Notes: a model not told the origin generated them from the sequence alone. DNA of 64,000 nt from Chrysemys picta bellii (GCF_011386835.1 NC_088800.1:55147439-55211438); one strand, 5' to 3'. Positions 46,107 through 58,486 are shown, counted from the first letter of the stretch. A program made the numbers and translations.

Positions 46107-48735
46107 CCTCTCCCTGGGCATTCCTGTCAGGGCCTGAGAGACACTGTGTCAAGTGCTAGCTAGGAGCACAAGCCTGGACACGTCAAGATTGGCTCATGCT
46201 CAGCAGCTCAGCTTGCGAGTCCCGCTGTGGGGGCTCTGTTAACAGCGAACAATCTCCCAGGCACCCCAGCTGAGCCCAAGTCCGACGTGCTCCGTTGTGT
46301 AGGAAGCGCTGGAATGCAGCGGGCAGCGTCTGCTTCTTGGAGAGATGGGCATTCCCCAAAGTTAACTGCCCCTGGGTGTGAGCACTGTGGTGGGCCTGGC
46401 ACTGGGCCCTCTGGGCCTGGCAGGGCAGCAAAGCATTGGACTCCCGGGGAGCACTCAGTTCCCCCTGCTCCTGATGTTTACATCTACGATGCAGGAGTCA
46501 CCCAGTCTACTATGGGGTCTGACAGGTCAGAGTCAGGGCCTTGAATTGCAACTGGAAGTGAAGAGAGTGCCAGGCTCTATGCCACCCTTGCCCTGCAACC
46601 AGGGCAGCAGCCCCACGCTCTGCTGAGTGCTTCCTGCTGGGTCAATCCCTTGGGGCTGTCGCTAGCCTGCACAACTTTACACAGCCTCCAGGCTGCTCTA
46701 AATTAGGCTGGGGACCAGCCCGATGTCCAGCCAGCCCTGGATTGAGCTGCGCTGCAGTCCTTGGCAATAGCCGAGGATTGGGGCCAGAGACTCAGCCTTG
46801 CCTTTGGATTGCCTGGGCCTGATTCTGATCCAATGGGCACTGGTTTCACACTGGGTTACTCTGGGGGAGTTACTCCTGATTTACACCAGCGTGAGAGAAG
46901 AATCAGATCCCTGCGTCTAGTCACTGAGGGCTTGTCTGCATGGGAAGTTTTACCAGTGAATCAGTCACAGTTATACCAGTCTGATCCTACATGTGGCTGC
47001 TCTTATATGAGCAGCTTTTTCAGTTTTGCTTTAATCCCTTCCCAAGCAACATCCATTGGGTGGTCACAATCCAGGCCCCACATCCCCACTCCTTGCAGGG
47101 GGGCTTTGCCCTTTGTGGGCCTCCTTAAGTCTCTCCAGCTGGGGGATCACAAGGAAAGTCATAAACCCCACACACATTCCAGGGGTGGCAAATCTACAGT
47201 GCTGCCAACAAACCAGCACCTGTACAATGACTCTGGCTGAGTCTGGGAGGCAGGCTCAGCCTATCTGTGTTACCAGGGAGTCCGCTGTACTCTTCTCGGG
47301 GCAGGGTGAAGGTTTCCTGCCTGGCAGTTCCCTCCACAGCTTCAAGAGTCACTCCTAGGGCAATCCCACTCCTTCCCCTCACTGACTGCAGCTTCCTCCC
47401 TTTTAAAGGTCTCCTCTCCTCCCTGTCCTGTGTGATTGACAGGGCCAGTGGAATGGAGGAGCCCTGCCCCCAGGACCTCTTTGGCCCCTTCCTCCTCCGA
47501 GTGGGGTCTCTGCACCCCCGTCACAGCTCCGTTGTAAAGTATTCAGGACCTGATTCTTCTCTGACCTACAGCAGTTCATACTCCCTGTGATGTACAGGGC
47601 TCGATTCTCCCCCATAGAGCCATTTACAGCCATGCCAAGCAGGCGGGACCACATGGAGGGGTCTCGCTTGGTAGCATTTTAGAACCACATTGCATGAGTG
47701 TAAATGACGTCACAGAGCCTCAGCAAGTCTCAGCCCTCTCCGCTCTGGCTCCAGCAGGGCGATGGAAGAGAGCGAATCCCTTCTGGAAACTAGATTTGGG
47801 GATTGTTTTTAGGCAGAGCCTTCTGCTGGGTGTTCTGTACATGACAGACTGCTCTGCATGGACTGAGTCCTGAGGGACTCCCCAAGGGAGAACAGCCAAC
47901 AGGCTGCCTCCTCCATATAGTCAATATCACCACTGCCAGAGGTGGCTAACACCTCTTATGGCATGGCATTGCTTTCCTAGGTGTCCTGACAGAAAATGTA
48001 GGGTCTGATTCTCATTTGCACAAAGATCACTTCACACTGCTATGCCCATGGTAAGGGCCAGTGGGAGGAACCAATGACTAGAGAGGAAATGGGAACTGGG
48101 CTCATAGAGGCTGAACTGAATCAACCTGAGCGATGACGTGGATGCTCGCCTGATCACAGCCTGGTACCCCCAGGATAAAACTGGAAGCTAGATTTCCAGC
48201 AGGGAGGCATGGCTATTCCAGCTGTACCTTAGGCAAGATAATAAGCTCATGGTGGCAGGTAAGGAAGCGGACCATTCCCAGAGGTCCCTGAGGGTGTATT
48301 CTGTCACAGTTAACCTGTGACCACTCATTAATTTCTGCAGGATGGACAATGTGACCTGGGAGTCTCCCAAGGAGTTTGCCCCAGGTGCCCTTTAACACAG
48401 AGGTGTAATCCATGTAAACTACAGATCCCAGCATCCAATGCTGCATCTTTATCCCGGGAGAGGCTACTTGGCTCCAGAGAGAACATTGTTTTCTGGGCCC
48501 CCGGAGTCTCCATGGCTGCGCTCTGGGTTAAAGAAGAGGTTGGTTGGCTGTAGTCGGCTCGGTCGGCAGCAAGTCGGATATAGCCCTCTGGCACCAGGAT
48601 GGGCAGAATGTGTGCTCCTGCGTCATGCCAGGCTGACTGTCCATGCAGAGCGCTCTTGGCTTGTTTCCAGTCGTGCCCAGTCTGCTTCGAGCTGGTGCTG
48701 ACTCCTTCATTTCCTTGTCCTCTTCGCTTCCTCAG
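46107..48735. other. Intron 1, last part
   Basis: No exon supported. Part of 47050-47450 looks like a degraded LTR-type repeat also faintly seen at 57400-57710; class not assigned. Confidence 0.45.
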
Positions 48736-48840
48736 GCCATGAACACGCTGCAGGATCTGCTCACCAACATCTACTCCCTGCAAAGCACTGTCAGCACCTT
48801 CCAGGAAGAGCTGGGGGTCTTGAAGGATAACTTCCAACGA
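48736..48840 (+). CDS. C16orf96: C16orf96-like exon 2 (35 codons)
   Basis: Acceptor CTTCCTCAG|GCC, donor CAACGA|GTACGT, both phase 0. Encodes AMNTLQDLLTNIYSLQSTV and then FQEELGVLKDNFQR, an amphipathic helix continuing the coiled coil from exon 1. Confidence 0.82.
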
Positions 48841-49074
48841 GTACGTACGTCTGCCCGTGGCAAAGGGGCAGCTGGGGGTCCTGCCCCTGGAGAGCTCTCC
48901 TGGCAAAGGGGCGCCCTGGTGACTCAGTAGCACTGCACTGGCCTGCAGGGAATCCGGCTTCCCTGCTTGTGCTCCTGCTCGCCATAGCAAAGAAAAATGA
49001 TGGGGGTGGGGGTTGGAGTGAGACCTGGGTGCTCTGATGGGGGGACACAGGAACAACAAGCCTCCCCCCTAGAC

Positions 49075-49384
49075 CAGGGGTTGGCAACATTTCAGAAGTG
49101 GTGTGCCGAGTCTTCATTTATTCACTCTAATTTAAGGTTTCGTGTGCCAGTAATACATTTTAACGTTTTAGAAGGTCTCTTTCTATAAGTCTATAATATA
49201 TAACTAAACTATTGTTGTATGTAGAGTAAATAAGGTTTTTAAAATGTTAAAGAAGCTTCATTTAAAATTAAATTAAAATGCAGAGCCCCCCGGACCGGTG
49301 GCCAGGATCTGGGCATTGTGAGTGCCACTGAAAATCAGCTCGTGTGCCACCTTTGGCACGTGTGCCATAGGTTGCCTACCCCTG
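49075..49384. mobile_element. 310-bp hAT MITE with exact 8-bp duplication
   Basis: Ends CAGGGGTTGGCAAC and GTTGCCTACCCCTG (inverted, one mismatch), flanked by CCCTAGAC at 49067-49074 and 49385-49392. Subterminal 'gtgtgccgagt' and 'tttggcacgtgtgccat' are related to each other in inverse. AT-rich centre, non-coding. Confidence 0.92.
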
Positions 49385-49597
49385 CCCTAGACAAAATTAA
49401 GTAGCCATGAAATCCTGAGTCCAAGCACAGCCGAGATCACGGCGTGCGCACACTCTTGCTGCAGTGCTGCCAACATCCTTCCAGGGCTGCTCCACGGGGT
49501 TCCTTTCACACTTTGGTCTATGCTCTTCCTTGCCGAGCCAAGGCATGAGGCCTGGTCTCCCTTGACAGAGTTGGGTGCTGACATGTAGCTGGAGGCT

Positions 49598-49609
49598 GCC
49601 CCCTGCTGG
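49598..49609 (-). promoter_or_regulatory. CTCF-like core motif, minus orientation
   Basis: GCCCCCTGCTGG is the reverse complement of CCAGCAGGGGGC, an exact core match. It points toward the plus-oriented site at 36227. Confidence 0.4.
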
Positions 49610-49896
49610 GGATTATTTTACGTGCTTATTGTCTTTCAAGTGAGGCAGTTCCCTTTCCTGCCTAAGCCCCTCTACTTTGTTCCCTGCGGGACCCTTCCCT
49701 CCAAGGCCCTGTCCCCCAGCTCCGGTCCATCTAACCACTGAAGCCAGGACACAGCGTCTTTGGCCAAGGGCATTCCTGAATTACCCGGAGGGGGCCACTG
49801 AGTCTCAGAGAACATTGCCTCACCATCAGAGGAGCTGAGCTGCTAATGTGAGGAGCACAAGACTGGGCTCCCTGCGTGGCTCAGCCCCAGTGCAGC

Positions 49897-50020
49897 TAGG
49901 ATGACCAGATAGCAAATGTGAAAAATCAGGACAAGGGGTGGGGGGTAATAGGAGCCTATATAAGAAAAAAAACCCAAAATCGGGACTGTCCCTATAAAAT
50001 CGGGACATCTGGTCACCCTA
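49897..50020. mobile_element. 124-bp hAT-type MITE, same family as 1752-1847
   Basis: Ends TAGGATGACCAG and CTGGTCACCCTA, flanked by exact AGTGCAGC at 49889-49896 and 50021-50028. Shares 'aaaatcaggac' and 'taataggagcctatataag' with the copy at 1752 but is about 28 bp longer ('cgggactgtccctataaaat'). Confidence 0.92.
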
Positions 50021-50253
50021 AGTGCAGCCCTTTTTCAGCCCTCTCGTGCTGTGGTGTGTGGTGTGTGTAACCACAGAGATCAGTGAGCCTCGGCTAGTCC
50101 CGGGTACAAGACATGAAGGCTCTCGACTGTGCAGTTAGTCAGGTATTCCCTGGCCACTCCAGAGCCAGGGCACAGGCTGGAGTGTGGAGCTGGCAGGACG
50201 CCGCTGGCCGCTCGTTCCCTCTGCACGTCACGCCGATGTGGTTTGTTTAACAG

Positions 50254-50334
50254 GTCAACATGGATGAAATGAGAGAGCGGCTCGCGCAGCTGGATCAGCA
50301 GAGCCAGCTCATCCAAGCCATCCTGGACAGGCTG
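50254..50334 (+). CDS. C16orf96: C16orf96-like exon 3 (27 codons)
   Basis: Acceptor GTTTAACAG|GTC, donor AGGCTG|GTGAGT, phase 0 at both ends. Encodes VNMDEMRERLAQLDQQSQL and IQAILDRL, a regular heptad pattern of Met/Leu/Ile, so coiled coil. Confidence 0.82.
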
Positions 50335-52367
50335 GTGAGTGGGGAGATTCTGGGAGTCAGAGAGAACCTGGTGGCAAAGGGCTCTGGAGAAGGCCTGCAC
50401 ACTCAGGGAGCGTAACCAGGAGGAGCCAGGCCGGGCTGCCACAGAGACTGCTCCAGCCCTACCGTGGGCATTGGCCCCTTCGTTTGGGAACCTCAGGAAA
50501 TAAGCTTTTCAGAGCCTTGTGCAGGGTACGAGCTGCCCAACTCCCCTGACCACTCCGCTCAGCCCTGCAGAGCACAGAACTTAGTGATGCTGCATTTTTA
50601 GTGCCCTTCACATAGACCCCAGGACGTGGCCTTTCTGAAGGGTTAATTACGCCGCTAAGTTCCATACCACATGGTGCAGGTGACCAGTCCCACGGCACTA
50701 TCCGTGCCCAGCGCAAGGGAGCAGCTCACAAACCACCCCGGGCTGCAAAGGCAATCCAAAGCAATCTTTAGGAACAATGGGCCAAATCCTCAGCTGGTGT
50801 AAAAGGGTTCCATTGACTTTCGCGGAACGAGGATGATTTACGCCAGTGGAGGATCTGGACCCACAAGTTCACCTCCCCTGGTGAAATCCATCTCCATTCC
50901 CTAACCAGCCGCGTGGCTGTATTTGTGATAGCATCTGTAACAAACAGCTACACCAAAGGGCAAGCTAGGTGCGGTGTATAATATACAGTCCCTGCAGCAG
51001 TCTTTACGCCTGGTCAGTTCAGATGGGTAGAGGTCTCCAGCTCAGTAGCCATGTTACCTGTGCGCTCGTTGGATCGGAAGCCGGGCTCTGTGCAGGTGAG
51101 CAGCCGACAGCACGGCCAGGCCTCTACACCAAAGGCTGCCCGGTCAACATTCATGCAGCCGCTTCACACCATCCACTGGCAGTGGGGGAACCGACTTGTC
51201 TTCAAGGTGGTTGGACCTGCCAGCACTGGCCTGTGTCCTGCTGCTGTGCTGTGCTGCCCGAGAAGAGGGCAGCTTGTAGTATTGGTGCACCCTGCCCATC
51301 CAGTGCAGGCAGCTGTAAGTAGGGTGCCCACAGGAAGGGTGACAGAGACTCCTGCTGCCTTTGCACTCAGTGGGTGAGTGTGCAGAGTGTATCCTGTCTC
51401 GCCCCACACTCTGCTCCTGAGAACGGTATTGGCCTGGGGCCCTGGTCCCTGATTATCTGCAGTAATGTCCCCTGCTGCTCACAGGGTGTAGCAGCTGTAC
51501 TCAGTCCATGGCCCGTGAGCCACATACGCCTTTTCTGGGCCTCGCATTCTGCTCTGAATTTGGCAGCTCAGATAATCTCTCGCTTTGCCTGGGGCTCAGC
51601 AGGGGGAGTTGCATTCGGCACAGCAGCGCACCCTGCACAGCCCAATGCATGGCAGCGGGTGGTGGGCGATCGGCCTGCCGGTTGGGGAGGTGCCGGCTGG
51701 GGGAGTGCCTGGAGAACTATGCAAGGGAGGTTGGCTCTAGAGCAGGCTAAGGGTGTCACTGCACAGGGTGTGCCCTGCTGGGTGTGGGTGCAGTGTCCCA
51801 GCATGCCTCTCTGGTGTGACCCCCCCTTGTGCTTCCCAGCAGTGATGACCCCTACACACACCGTGAAAGAGTCTCAGGTTCCCCTCCCAGTCCTCTCTGA
51901 TCCCCTTTGCTGAGAACCACCTCCAGCCGCATCCCTGAGCCATGACATACACATTGGCCTCTCCCTGCCTGCCTGCTACCAATGGATCGCCCTCAGGCAC
52001 CTTAGAAGGCCACCAGTTCCTAGGACCGGTCCTCTCTTCAACTTGCAAAATGGAGCTGACAATCTCCTGGGAGCTGGCTGCCTAATGAAATTCCTGGGGC
52101 TGGAGATCCCCCGCAGACAGGCTCTATCATGGTACTTCCGCACTTCCAGTCCCAGGTGGAACCTGAACTCCATGGCCATGTGCAAGGGAAAGATACTGCG
52201 GGGATGATGCCATTGCTGAATCTGCTGAGAGGTTTGGGTCTGGCAGGAGGCAGGATTGAGTTTGTTCCTGCACGCCCTGTCCCGGATTGCCCATCCCTCG
52301 CTCCGATATAAAGTGCAAGGCCATTCCTCTCTAATGTGCAGCTCCTTTTCTCTTCCTCTGCATGCAG
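50335..52367. other. Intron 3
   Basis: 2.0 kb without an exon or named repeat. A 179-codon frame at 51374-51913 is GC-driven and has overlapping frames on the other strand. Confidence 0.5.
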
Positions 52368-52454
52368 GACAAGATGCAGGCACAGCTGAATTCTTTCCCC
52401 GAGCAGGTGGACATAGTGCAGTGGAGCGCTCTCTTCGATTCGCTCACTGACAAG
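52368..52454 (+). CDS. C16orf96: C16orf96-like exon 4 (29 codons)
   Basis: Acceptor CTGCATGCAG|GAC, donor GACAAG|GTAGGT, phase 0 at both ends. Encodes DKMQAQLNSFPEQVDIVQ and WSALFDSLTDK. The Pro and Trp make it less coil-like than its neighbours, perhaps a hinge. Confidence 0.82.
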
Positions 52455-53142
52455 GTAGGTGCAGATTCCCGCCTGCCTGGGGGACCTTATCCCGAACTGA
52501 GGGGTCACTCGAGGGAGAGTTGAGCAGAAGCATCTTGGGAGCAATGAGAATTGTGTTCCTGTGTCCATCACGACTCTTTAAATGGGGCAAGCCAGCTCCC
52601 TCTGGATTTGCTGTGGGTTATTGTTCACCATTTGATCAGATTTTAAGAGCCTGCAGGGTGAGGTAGGGCTACTGTACTGACTCATGCTGAGATCAAGATC
52701 ATGTGGGTCTCATCACTGATCAGCTCCAATCCAGGGCACAAGAGGGTTGGTGTCTCAGAGAGGGAAGAAAATGCTGCAAAGTTGAAGCCTCTGAACTCTC
52801 AGGGTGTGCTAGGTCACACTAAACTCCTCTGCCATCACATACACTTGCCCTGTAACCCAGCAGTCCATGCCTGCTGCTGGGATCGGCTCACCCCTTCATG
52901 ACCAATCCTCAGCATCCAGTAATGCCCCCTGGGGATTATTGCAGGGGTTGGTTATAGTCCCCAGCCAATCGCTCTACTCCCTGTGCTACTGGGCCTCTGA
53001 AATCTATGGGGGACCTCTAGCAGCCACAGCCCTGCACCCTGGAGTATAGCAACCAGCACCAGCCTGCATCCTCACTCAAGACACCCCTGAGCCCGCACAC
53101 CAATAAGGTTAGCTCAGATACCTGGCTCATCTGAGCTCCATA

Positions 53143-54135
53143 TAGGGTTACCATTCGTCCGGATTTACCCGGACATGTCCTCCTTTTCGTGCTAAAAATA
53201 GCGTCCGGGGGGAATTTGTAAAGCACTCACAATGTCCGGGATTTCCCCCCTCCCCCGGCAGAGCAGAGCTGGGAGGGCTGCAGGAAAGTCCCGGGCTGGA
53301 CTCCGGAGCAGCTTCCTCCTCCCTACATTCTGAGCCGGCCGGCAGCTCCTCCTCCTGCAGCCCGGTCCGGCAGCATTGTGCAGGGCCAGGGACCGGGTTT
53401 TGTTGTGCTGGGGAGCGCAGCCACGTGTCCGGCTCGCACAGAGCCCAACACCCTGTTCTGAGCAGCAGGGTAAGGGGGCCAGGGAGGTTCTGGAGGGGGC
53501 AGTCAAGAAACGGGGGGGGGGCTTTTTGGGGGGAGTGGAAAAAGTTTTGGGCAGTCAGGGTACAGGTAGGGGGTAGGGTCCTGGGGGGCAGTTGGGGGGA
53601 GTCTTAGGAGGGGGCAGTTAGGGGACAAGGAACAGGGAGTCTTAGGTAGGGGGTGGGGTTCTGGAGGGCAGTTAGGAGCAGGGGTCCCAGGAGGGGGCAG
53701 TCAGGGGACAAGGAGCGGGGGGGTGGGGGGCTGGGAGTTCTGGGGGGGAGCTGTCAGGGGGTAGAAGTGGGGAGAGGGATCGCAGCAGTCGGGACAGGGA
53801 GCAGAGGGGTTTAGATGGGTTGGGAGTTCTGGGGGGGGGCTGTCAGGGGGTGGGGAGTGGTTGGATGGGGCGTGGGAGTCCCAGGGGTCTATCTGGGGGT
53901 GGGGGGGTGGATAAGGGTTGGGGCAGTCAGGGGACAAGAGGCAAGGAGGCTTAGATAGGGAGTGGAGTCCTGGGGGGCAGTTAGGGGCAGGGGTCCCAGG
54001 AGGGGGCAGTCAGGGGACAAGGAACGGGGGGAGGGTTGGGAGTTCTGGGGGGGCGGGAAGTGGGAGGGGCAGGGGCGGGGCTAGGGCGGGGCTCCTCCCG
54101 TCCTCTTTTTTGCTTGTTGAAATATGGTAACCCTA
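53143..54135. mobile_element. Non-autonomous hAT element, copy B (inverted)
   Basis: Reverse complement of copy A at 43158-44151 with only a handful of differences noticed by eye. Ends TAGGGTTACCAT and ATGGTAACCCTA. A convincing 8-bp duplication is not visible (5' flank GCTCCATA, 3' flank begins CATAATGC). The G-rich interior makes many open frames that are not genes. Confidence 0.88.
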
Positions 54136-54449
54136 CATAATGCAGGGTGGTGTCATGATTGATGCCATAAAGGAAGGAGTGGGATCAGTTTCTGTATTAG
54201 CCAACCCCTACGGTTTGGGAAGGCTGGTGAATGGCTCCAGTGTGGGCACAGTTCTCCTCAAAGGCAGAAGGAGGTAGCTGGACACCGGTTGCTGCTTTGT
54301 TCTTCCAATAGCGAGAACCTAGAATCTGAATATAACCCAGCTGCCCCGGCCAGTCCCCTGCACCCTCCCACTCTGATCAGCACCCTCTTTCTGAGCTCTC
54401 TGCAGGAACCAGCCTGCCATAAAGCCAACGCGGGGATGTTTTCTTTCAG

Positions 54450-54603
54450 AGCCCCTCAGACCCAGTGCCCAGCCTCGACTCGAAACGGGAAACGGTCAGG
54501 GAGGCCCTTGGCAAGCTGTGTCAGCTGCCGGACAAGCATGAAGCCTTGGGGACCCGCATCAGCCTGCTGGAGAGTGAGCTCAAGCAGCAAGCGGATCACC
54601 TAG
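54450..54603 (+). CDS. C16orf96: C16orf96-like exon 5 (51 codons + 1 base)
   Basis: Acceptor TTTCTTTCAG|AGC, donor CACCTAG|GTGAGG; the exon ends in phase 1. Encodes a Pro/Ser start (SPSDPVPSLDSKRETV), then EALGKLCQLPDKHEALG and ISLLESELKQQADHL, a second coiled-coil block. The phase-1 end is matched by the next exon. Confidence 0.82.
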
Positions 54604-55068
54604 GTGAGGCCCCAGCGTCCAGCTTGGCTCCCACCCCTGGGCTGGGCCTGTCTTCCAGGAGAAACCCGGGTCCTTAGAAGGCAGCAGAGGCCCAGACCTG
54701 ACTGGGTGCAACCAGCTCCTTCCTACAAGCAGTCAGAGCCACTGTCTGGAGGGACACAAATGAGATTGGACGGCTTGCCAGTACTGCAGAGCCCAGCCTG
54801 GCTCTGGGGGAGGGGAGTCGGGGTCTATTCGGGGCCCAGCCCAGCTCCGGGGGAGGGGAACTGGGTGGGGTTTGTCCTTGCAGGGCCCAGCCGGGTTCTG
54901 GGGAAGGGGAAGCCGGCTCTCAGGGAGGTGGGTCAGGGGACTATCCTGGCTTGGGGCCTGGGCGCTGTCCCAAATGCAGCATCTTTCTTCCTGCTGGTGA
55001 TGTTGGAAGCAGAGGGAGCCCAGCCCAGGGGGAGCTTGTAAGGCTGGGAGCTGGAAAAAGCATCTTGC

Positions 55069-55521
55069 CAGGGCTGTCCTTACCCATACGCAAAGTACGC
55101 AGCTGCATAGGTACCAGGCAATTTGGGGCACCAAATTTCCTGATGCCCTGCGCAACTGTGTGCTGCTCCAGTTCCTGCTCCAGCCTTTCCCCAGGGCACC
55201 CGCCCCACCCCTTCCCTGCCCCAGCCCCGGCCCCACTCCCCTGAGCTCTGCAGCAGGGCCGGGGCTGCACTCACCGGCGGTGGGAAGTGCAGCGACCCGG
55301 CCCCAGCCGCATTGCCAGTGAATGCTGGGGGGTAGCTCCCCCTGTCCCCCAAGTCAGCCCTGCCCCTCCCACAGAGGCCTGGGGTCAGCGCCCCCCCCCC
55401 CCCGTTCCCCTCTCATGGAGGCCTAGGGGCCAGCACCCCCACTCCGCCCCGCAGGGGCCTGCTCCCCACACCCCCGCGGAGGGGGCTGCGGAGGGCCCCA
55501 GAATAGCTAGGAATGGCCCTG
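55069..55521. mobile_element. 453-bp hAT MITE with exact 8-bp duplication
   Basis: Ends CAGGGCTGTCCTTA and TAGGAATGGCCCTG (inverted, imperfect), flanked by CATCTTGC at 55061-55068 and 55522-55529. Interior GC-rich with a C run at 55390-55403. The long frames over it are not genes. Confidence 0.9.
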
Positions 55522-55965
55522 CATCTTGCCTCCTGAAAAGTGAGGAGATCGGGTCTGGAGTCAGAGATACAGTAAGTGTGGGAGCTCGGCTTCCCAGATG
55601 TCCAGTTTTCAACCAGCATGTCCGGTTGAAAGGGAACCTGTACAGTGTCCGGTCAATACATCTGACCGGACACCAAAAGTCTGGTTACCAGTTACCACGG
55701 GTGGCGGAGGTGGGAGGGAAGTGCTGGGTCATCAACCCACACCAGTCCCTGCTCAGCCAGGGCCACCTCCTACCTGCATCTCATGGGCAGGCAGGCAGCA
55801 GGTGCCACGTCAGGCTGCAGCTCTCATCCCAGCCCTGGAGTAGAGGGAGCTCAGCTAGGGGAGAGGGAGGTGGAGAGGATCGAGCTAGGAGGAAGGGGGA
55901 TGGGAGAGAGAAGTGAGCAATGGGGAGTGGGGAGAAGAGGAGTCGGGGAGCAGAGGCCTTGGAGG

Positions 55966-56124
55966 CAGGGCCGGCTCTAGGCACCAGCGTTCCAAGCATG
56001 TGCTTGGGGTGGCATTTTGAAGGGGCAGCACTCCAGCCTTTTTTTTGTGTGCTTCGGCTGCACCACACTCGGCCTTTTTTTTTTTTTTTTTGCTTGGGGT
56101 GGCAAAAACCTGGAGCCGGCCCTG
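55966..56124. mobile_element. 159-bp hAT-type MITE
   Basis: Ends CAGGGCCGGCTCTAGG and CTGGAGCCGGCCCTG (inverted). Flanks CTTGGAGG and TTTGGGGG agree at 6 of 8, a decayed duplication. 'tgcttggggtggca' occurs twice inside, around two T runs. The sequence just outside (56208-56244, ending GTTGGCAAACCTAG) looks like the end of another hAT-type element into which this one may have jumped. Confidence 0.82.
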
Positions 56125-56981
56125 TTTGGGGGAAGAGGAGGGGCAGGGCCTTTGGAAAGAACGGGGCGGGGGGCGAGGCCTCAGGGGAAGAGGCAGGGTG
56201 GGGCAGGTCTAGTTTTCAGAAATTAGAAAGTTGGCAAACCTAGCGGGAAACCCTGACGCCAGGTCTACAGAGCTGAGTTGCCCTTGACGACTTTCCCTAG
56301 AGCTGACTTGCCAGCAGGAACACCCTGCCTCGGATGGGGGCTCTCTCAGGGAAGCCCGAGGGCAGGAGGACAGAATGCTAAAGCATTGAGAAGTTCCTCC
56401 AGCTACCACTGCTGGCCTCACTAGCACCTACAGCAGAGCTGGGATTGCAGCCTGGGCTGCCATGTCCTCTGGGGCTCACCCCATCCATTCCCAACCCCCT
56501 TTATCCCACAGACGGTGACTTCTCTCCAGTAGCTCGGTGAGGCATTGCCTGGTCTTGAGTTAGCTTTAATGATGGGCTCCTACTATGAATCCAGGTCTGA
56601 GTAGCCCCCAAAGGCTGCTCTGAATTTCAAGCAAACCTTCCTTCCATGGTTCCTTTACTGCTTGATCCATTCAGGACCCTGCCCCTATGATGAATCATAT
56701 ACACGCTATAATTGTGGGGCATTCTCTCACCTCAGCTCTAGCACACTGGTGCACCTGGGACTGGCAATATTGGGAGCACTAGTGTAGACAGAGCTCCGGC
56801 ATCTTCATCCCTGGACGTGCCCAGAGCAGGACTGGGTGATCCAGTGGTAGAACCGCTAGCAGCTGGACTACAAGACCATTGCTGGCAGGGATGGAGCTGC
56901 ACCTGTAATGTGACAGTGGTGGGGGAATTCCCTAGAGAGCTCTGTGCAGACACAGCTTTGGTGTCTTTCATTTGGTTCCAG

Positions 56982-57067
56982 CCAAACTTGGGATCTCAGA
57001 TGACGTAGCCGCAGATTTGGAGAGAATGAAAGACGAAATAAGCAGCCTGCAAAGCAAAGAAGACAAG
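56982..57067 (+). CDS. C16orf96: C16orf96-like exon 6 (28 codons + 2 bases)
   Basis: Acceptor TTTGGTTCCAG|CC restores frame with the phase-1 end of exon 5 (G+CC gives Ala). Donor GACAAG|GTGATC, a weaker donor, phase 0. Encodes AKLGISDDVAADLERMKDE and ISSLQSKEDK, coiled coil. Confidence 0.8.
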
Positions 57068-58486
57068 GTGATCTGGGTCCAGGGCTGTGCGTGTTTGTTC
57101 CAAGATAGCGTTGTAGCTCAGAGCACCTCTTATTTCTCTCATGGTCTCTTGCAATGGCTACAATGAGAGTAGGGAGGGACCAGGAGCAGAATGGGGCATA
57201 GATACAGAAATGGGGTGATTGCAATGGTAGTTGTGTTCCCTTGCCTAAGTGTGCATGCATGCCAAGTGCCCCATGTAAGGGCATTCTCTATTGCATGGGC
57301 ACAGGGTGTGATTTGCTAATGCTCCCATGTTACAGGGTTGCTGCCTCCTGTGCACCCCCTCGTGGCCTCGGATGGCTGTGCAGCTGCCCTCAGTTTCCCC
57401 TCTTCAGGGCACTGTATTAAACTTCACACAGGTTTTTTATCCAGTAATGCCCTTCCACTGGGGCCAGTTTATTGACATAAAACTCAAAACAAAACTCAGG
57501 CCTGGGGGCTTTTCTTCTCCCCCATTTCCCCTGGGGTCTGCTCTGGGCAGCCCTTCCCTGCCTTTGCTGACCACTCTGGCTAGAGTCAGCTATCCCTGGC
57601 CCTCAGCCTTCTTCAGCCCTTTAGCTCTGCTTCCAGGCCCAAACCTTTCACCCTGGTCAAGGGTCTCCTGCAGGCGCCTCCTGCTTTCTAATGCCTCTGT
57701 CGCAGCTTCCTCTCCCTGTTTCTTTTTGTCTTTTGTTTGGTTTTGATGCAGCAGTCATACGAGTCTAGGACCACCACTTTCTTCATTCTTTTTTTGCTAG
57801 GGTGTTTTTTTTTATGCCTTTGCACTCAGTCTAGTATCCTATAGAAAATGCAGTAAGGCTTTTGTTGCACTATTCCATTTCCCTGACATTCTCACTAGTC
57901 CCTTTGATTTCAAGCCAACTTAATTTTTCATAAAGAAACTTACTTTCCATGGACTATTGCCCACAATACCATAGAATACAATCAACAATTTCTTTGGCTT
58001 TGCAACATTACACAGCCCGTCTTTCTGTCTTTTTAATACGTTTAACTTATTATTTAAGGCACAATGACATGTTAACCCTCTAAAAATGACTATTCCACTT
58101 TTTCTGGCATGACTGAGGCGCATACAGTACAATTTCAGCATTATGAACACCAGAGTCAACCACACACCTCATTTGGAACCGGAAGTACACAATCAGGCAG
58201 CGGCAGAGACACACACAAAAAAGCAAAAATGCACAGTATTGTGTTAAACATAAACAACTAAAAGGAGAGCAGCATTTTTCTTCTGCATAATAAAGTTTCA
58301 AAGCTGTATTAAGTCAATGTTCAGTTGTAATCTTTTGAAAGAACAACTGTAATGTTTTGTTCCGAGTTACGAACATTTCAGAGTTATGAACAGCCGCCAT
58401 TCCCGAGGTGTTCGTAACTCTGAGGTTCTATTGTAGAATTATCTTCGATTTTTGAGCATACATCAAACTTTCATTCTTTTGTTTCT
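57068..58486. other. Intron 6, first part
   Basis: No exon. 57400-57710 resembles a degraded LTR-type repeat. At 58355-58440 'gagttacgaacatttcagagttatgaac...gttcgtaactctga' is a small fold-back repeat. Confidence 0.5.

Noticed and set aside
51374..51913. 179-codon plus-strand frame in intron 3
   Set aside because: Overlaps open frames on the other strand, composition-driven, no acceptor/donor keeping the gene's frame.
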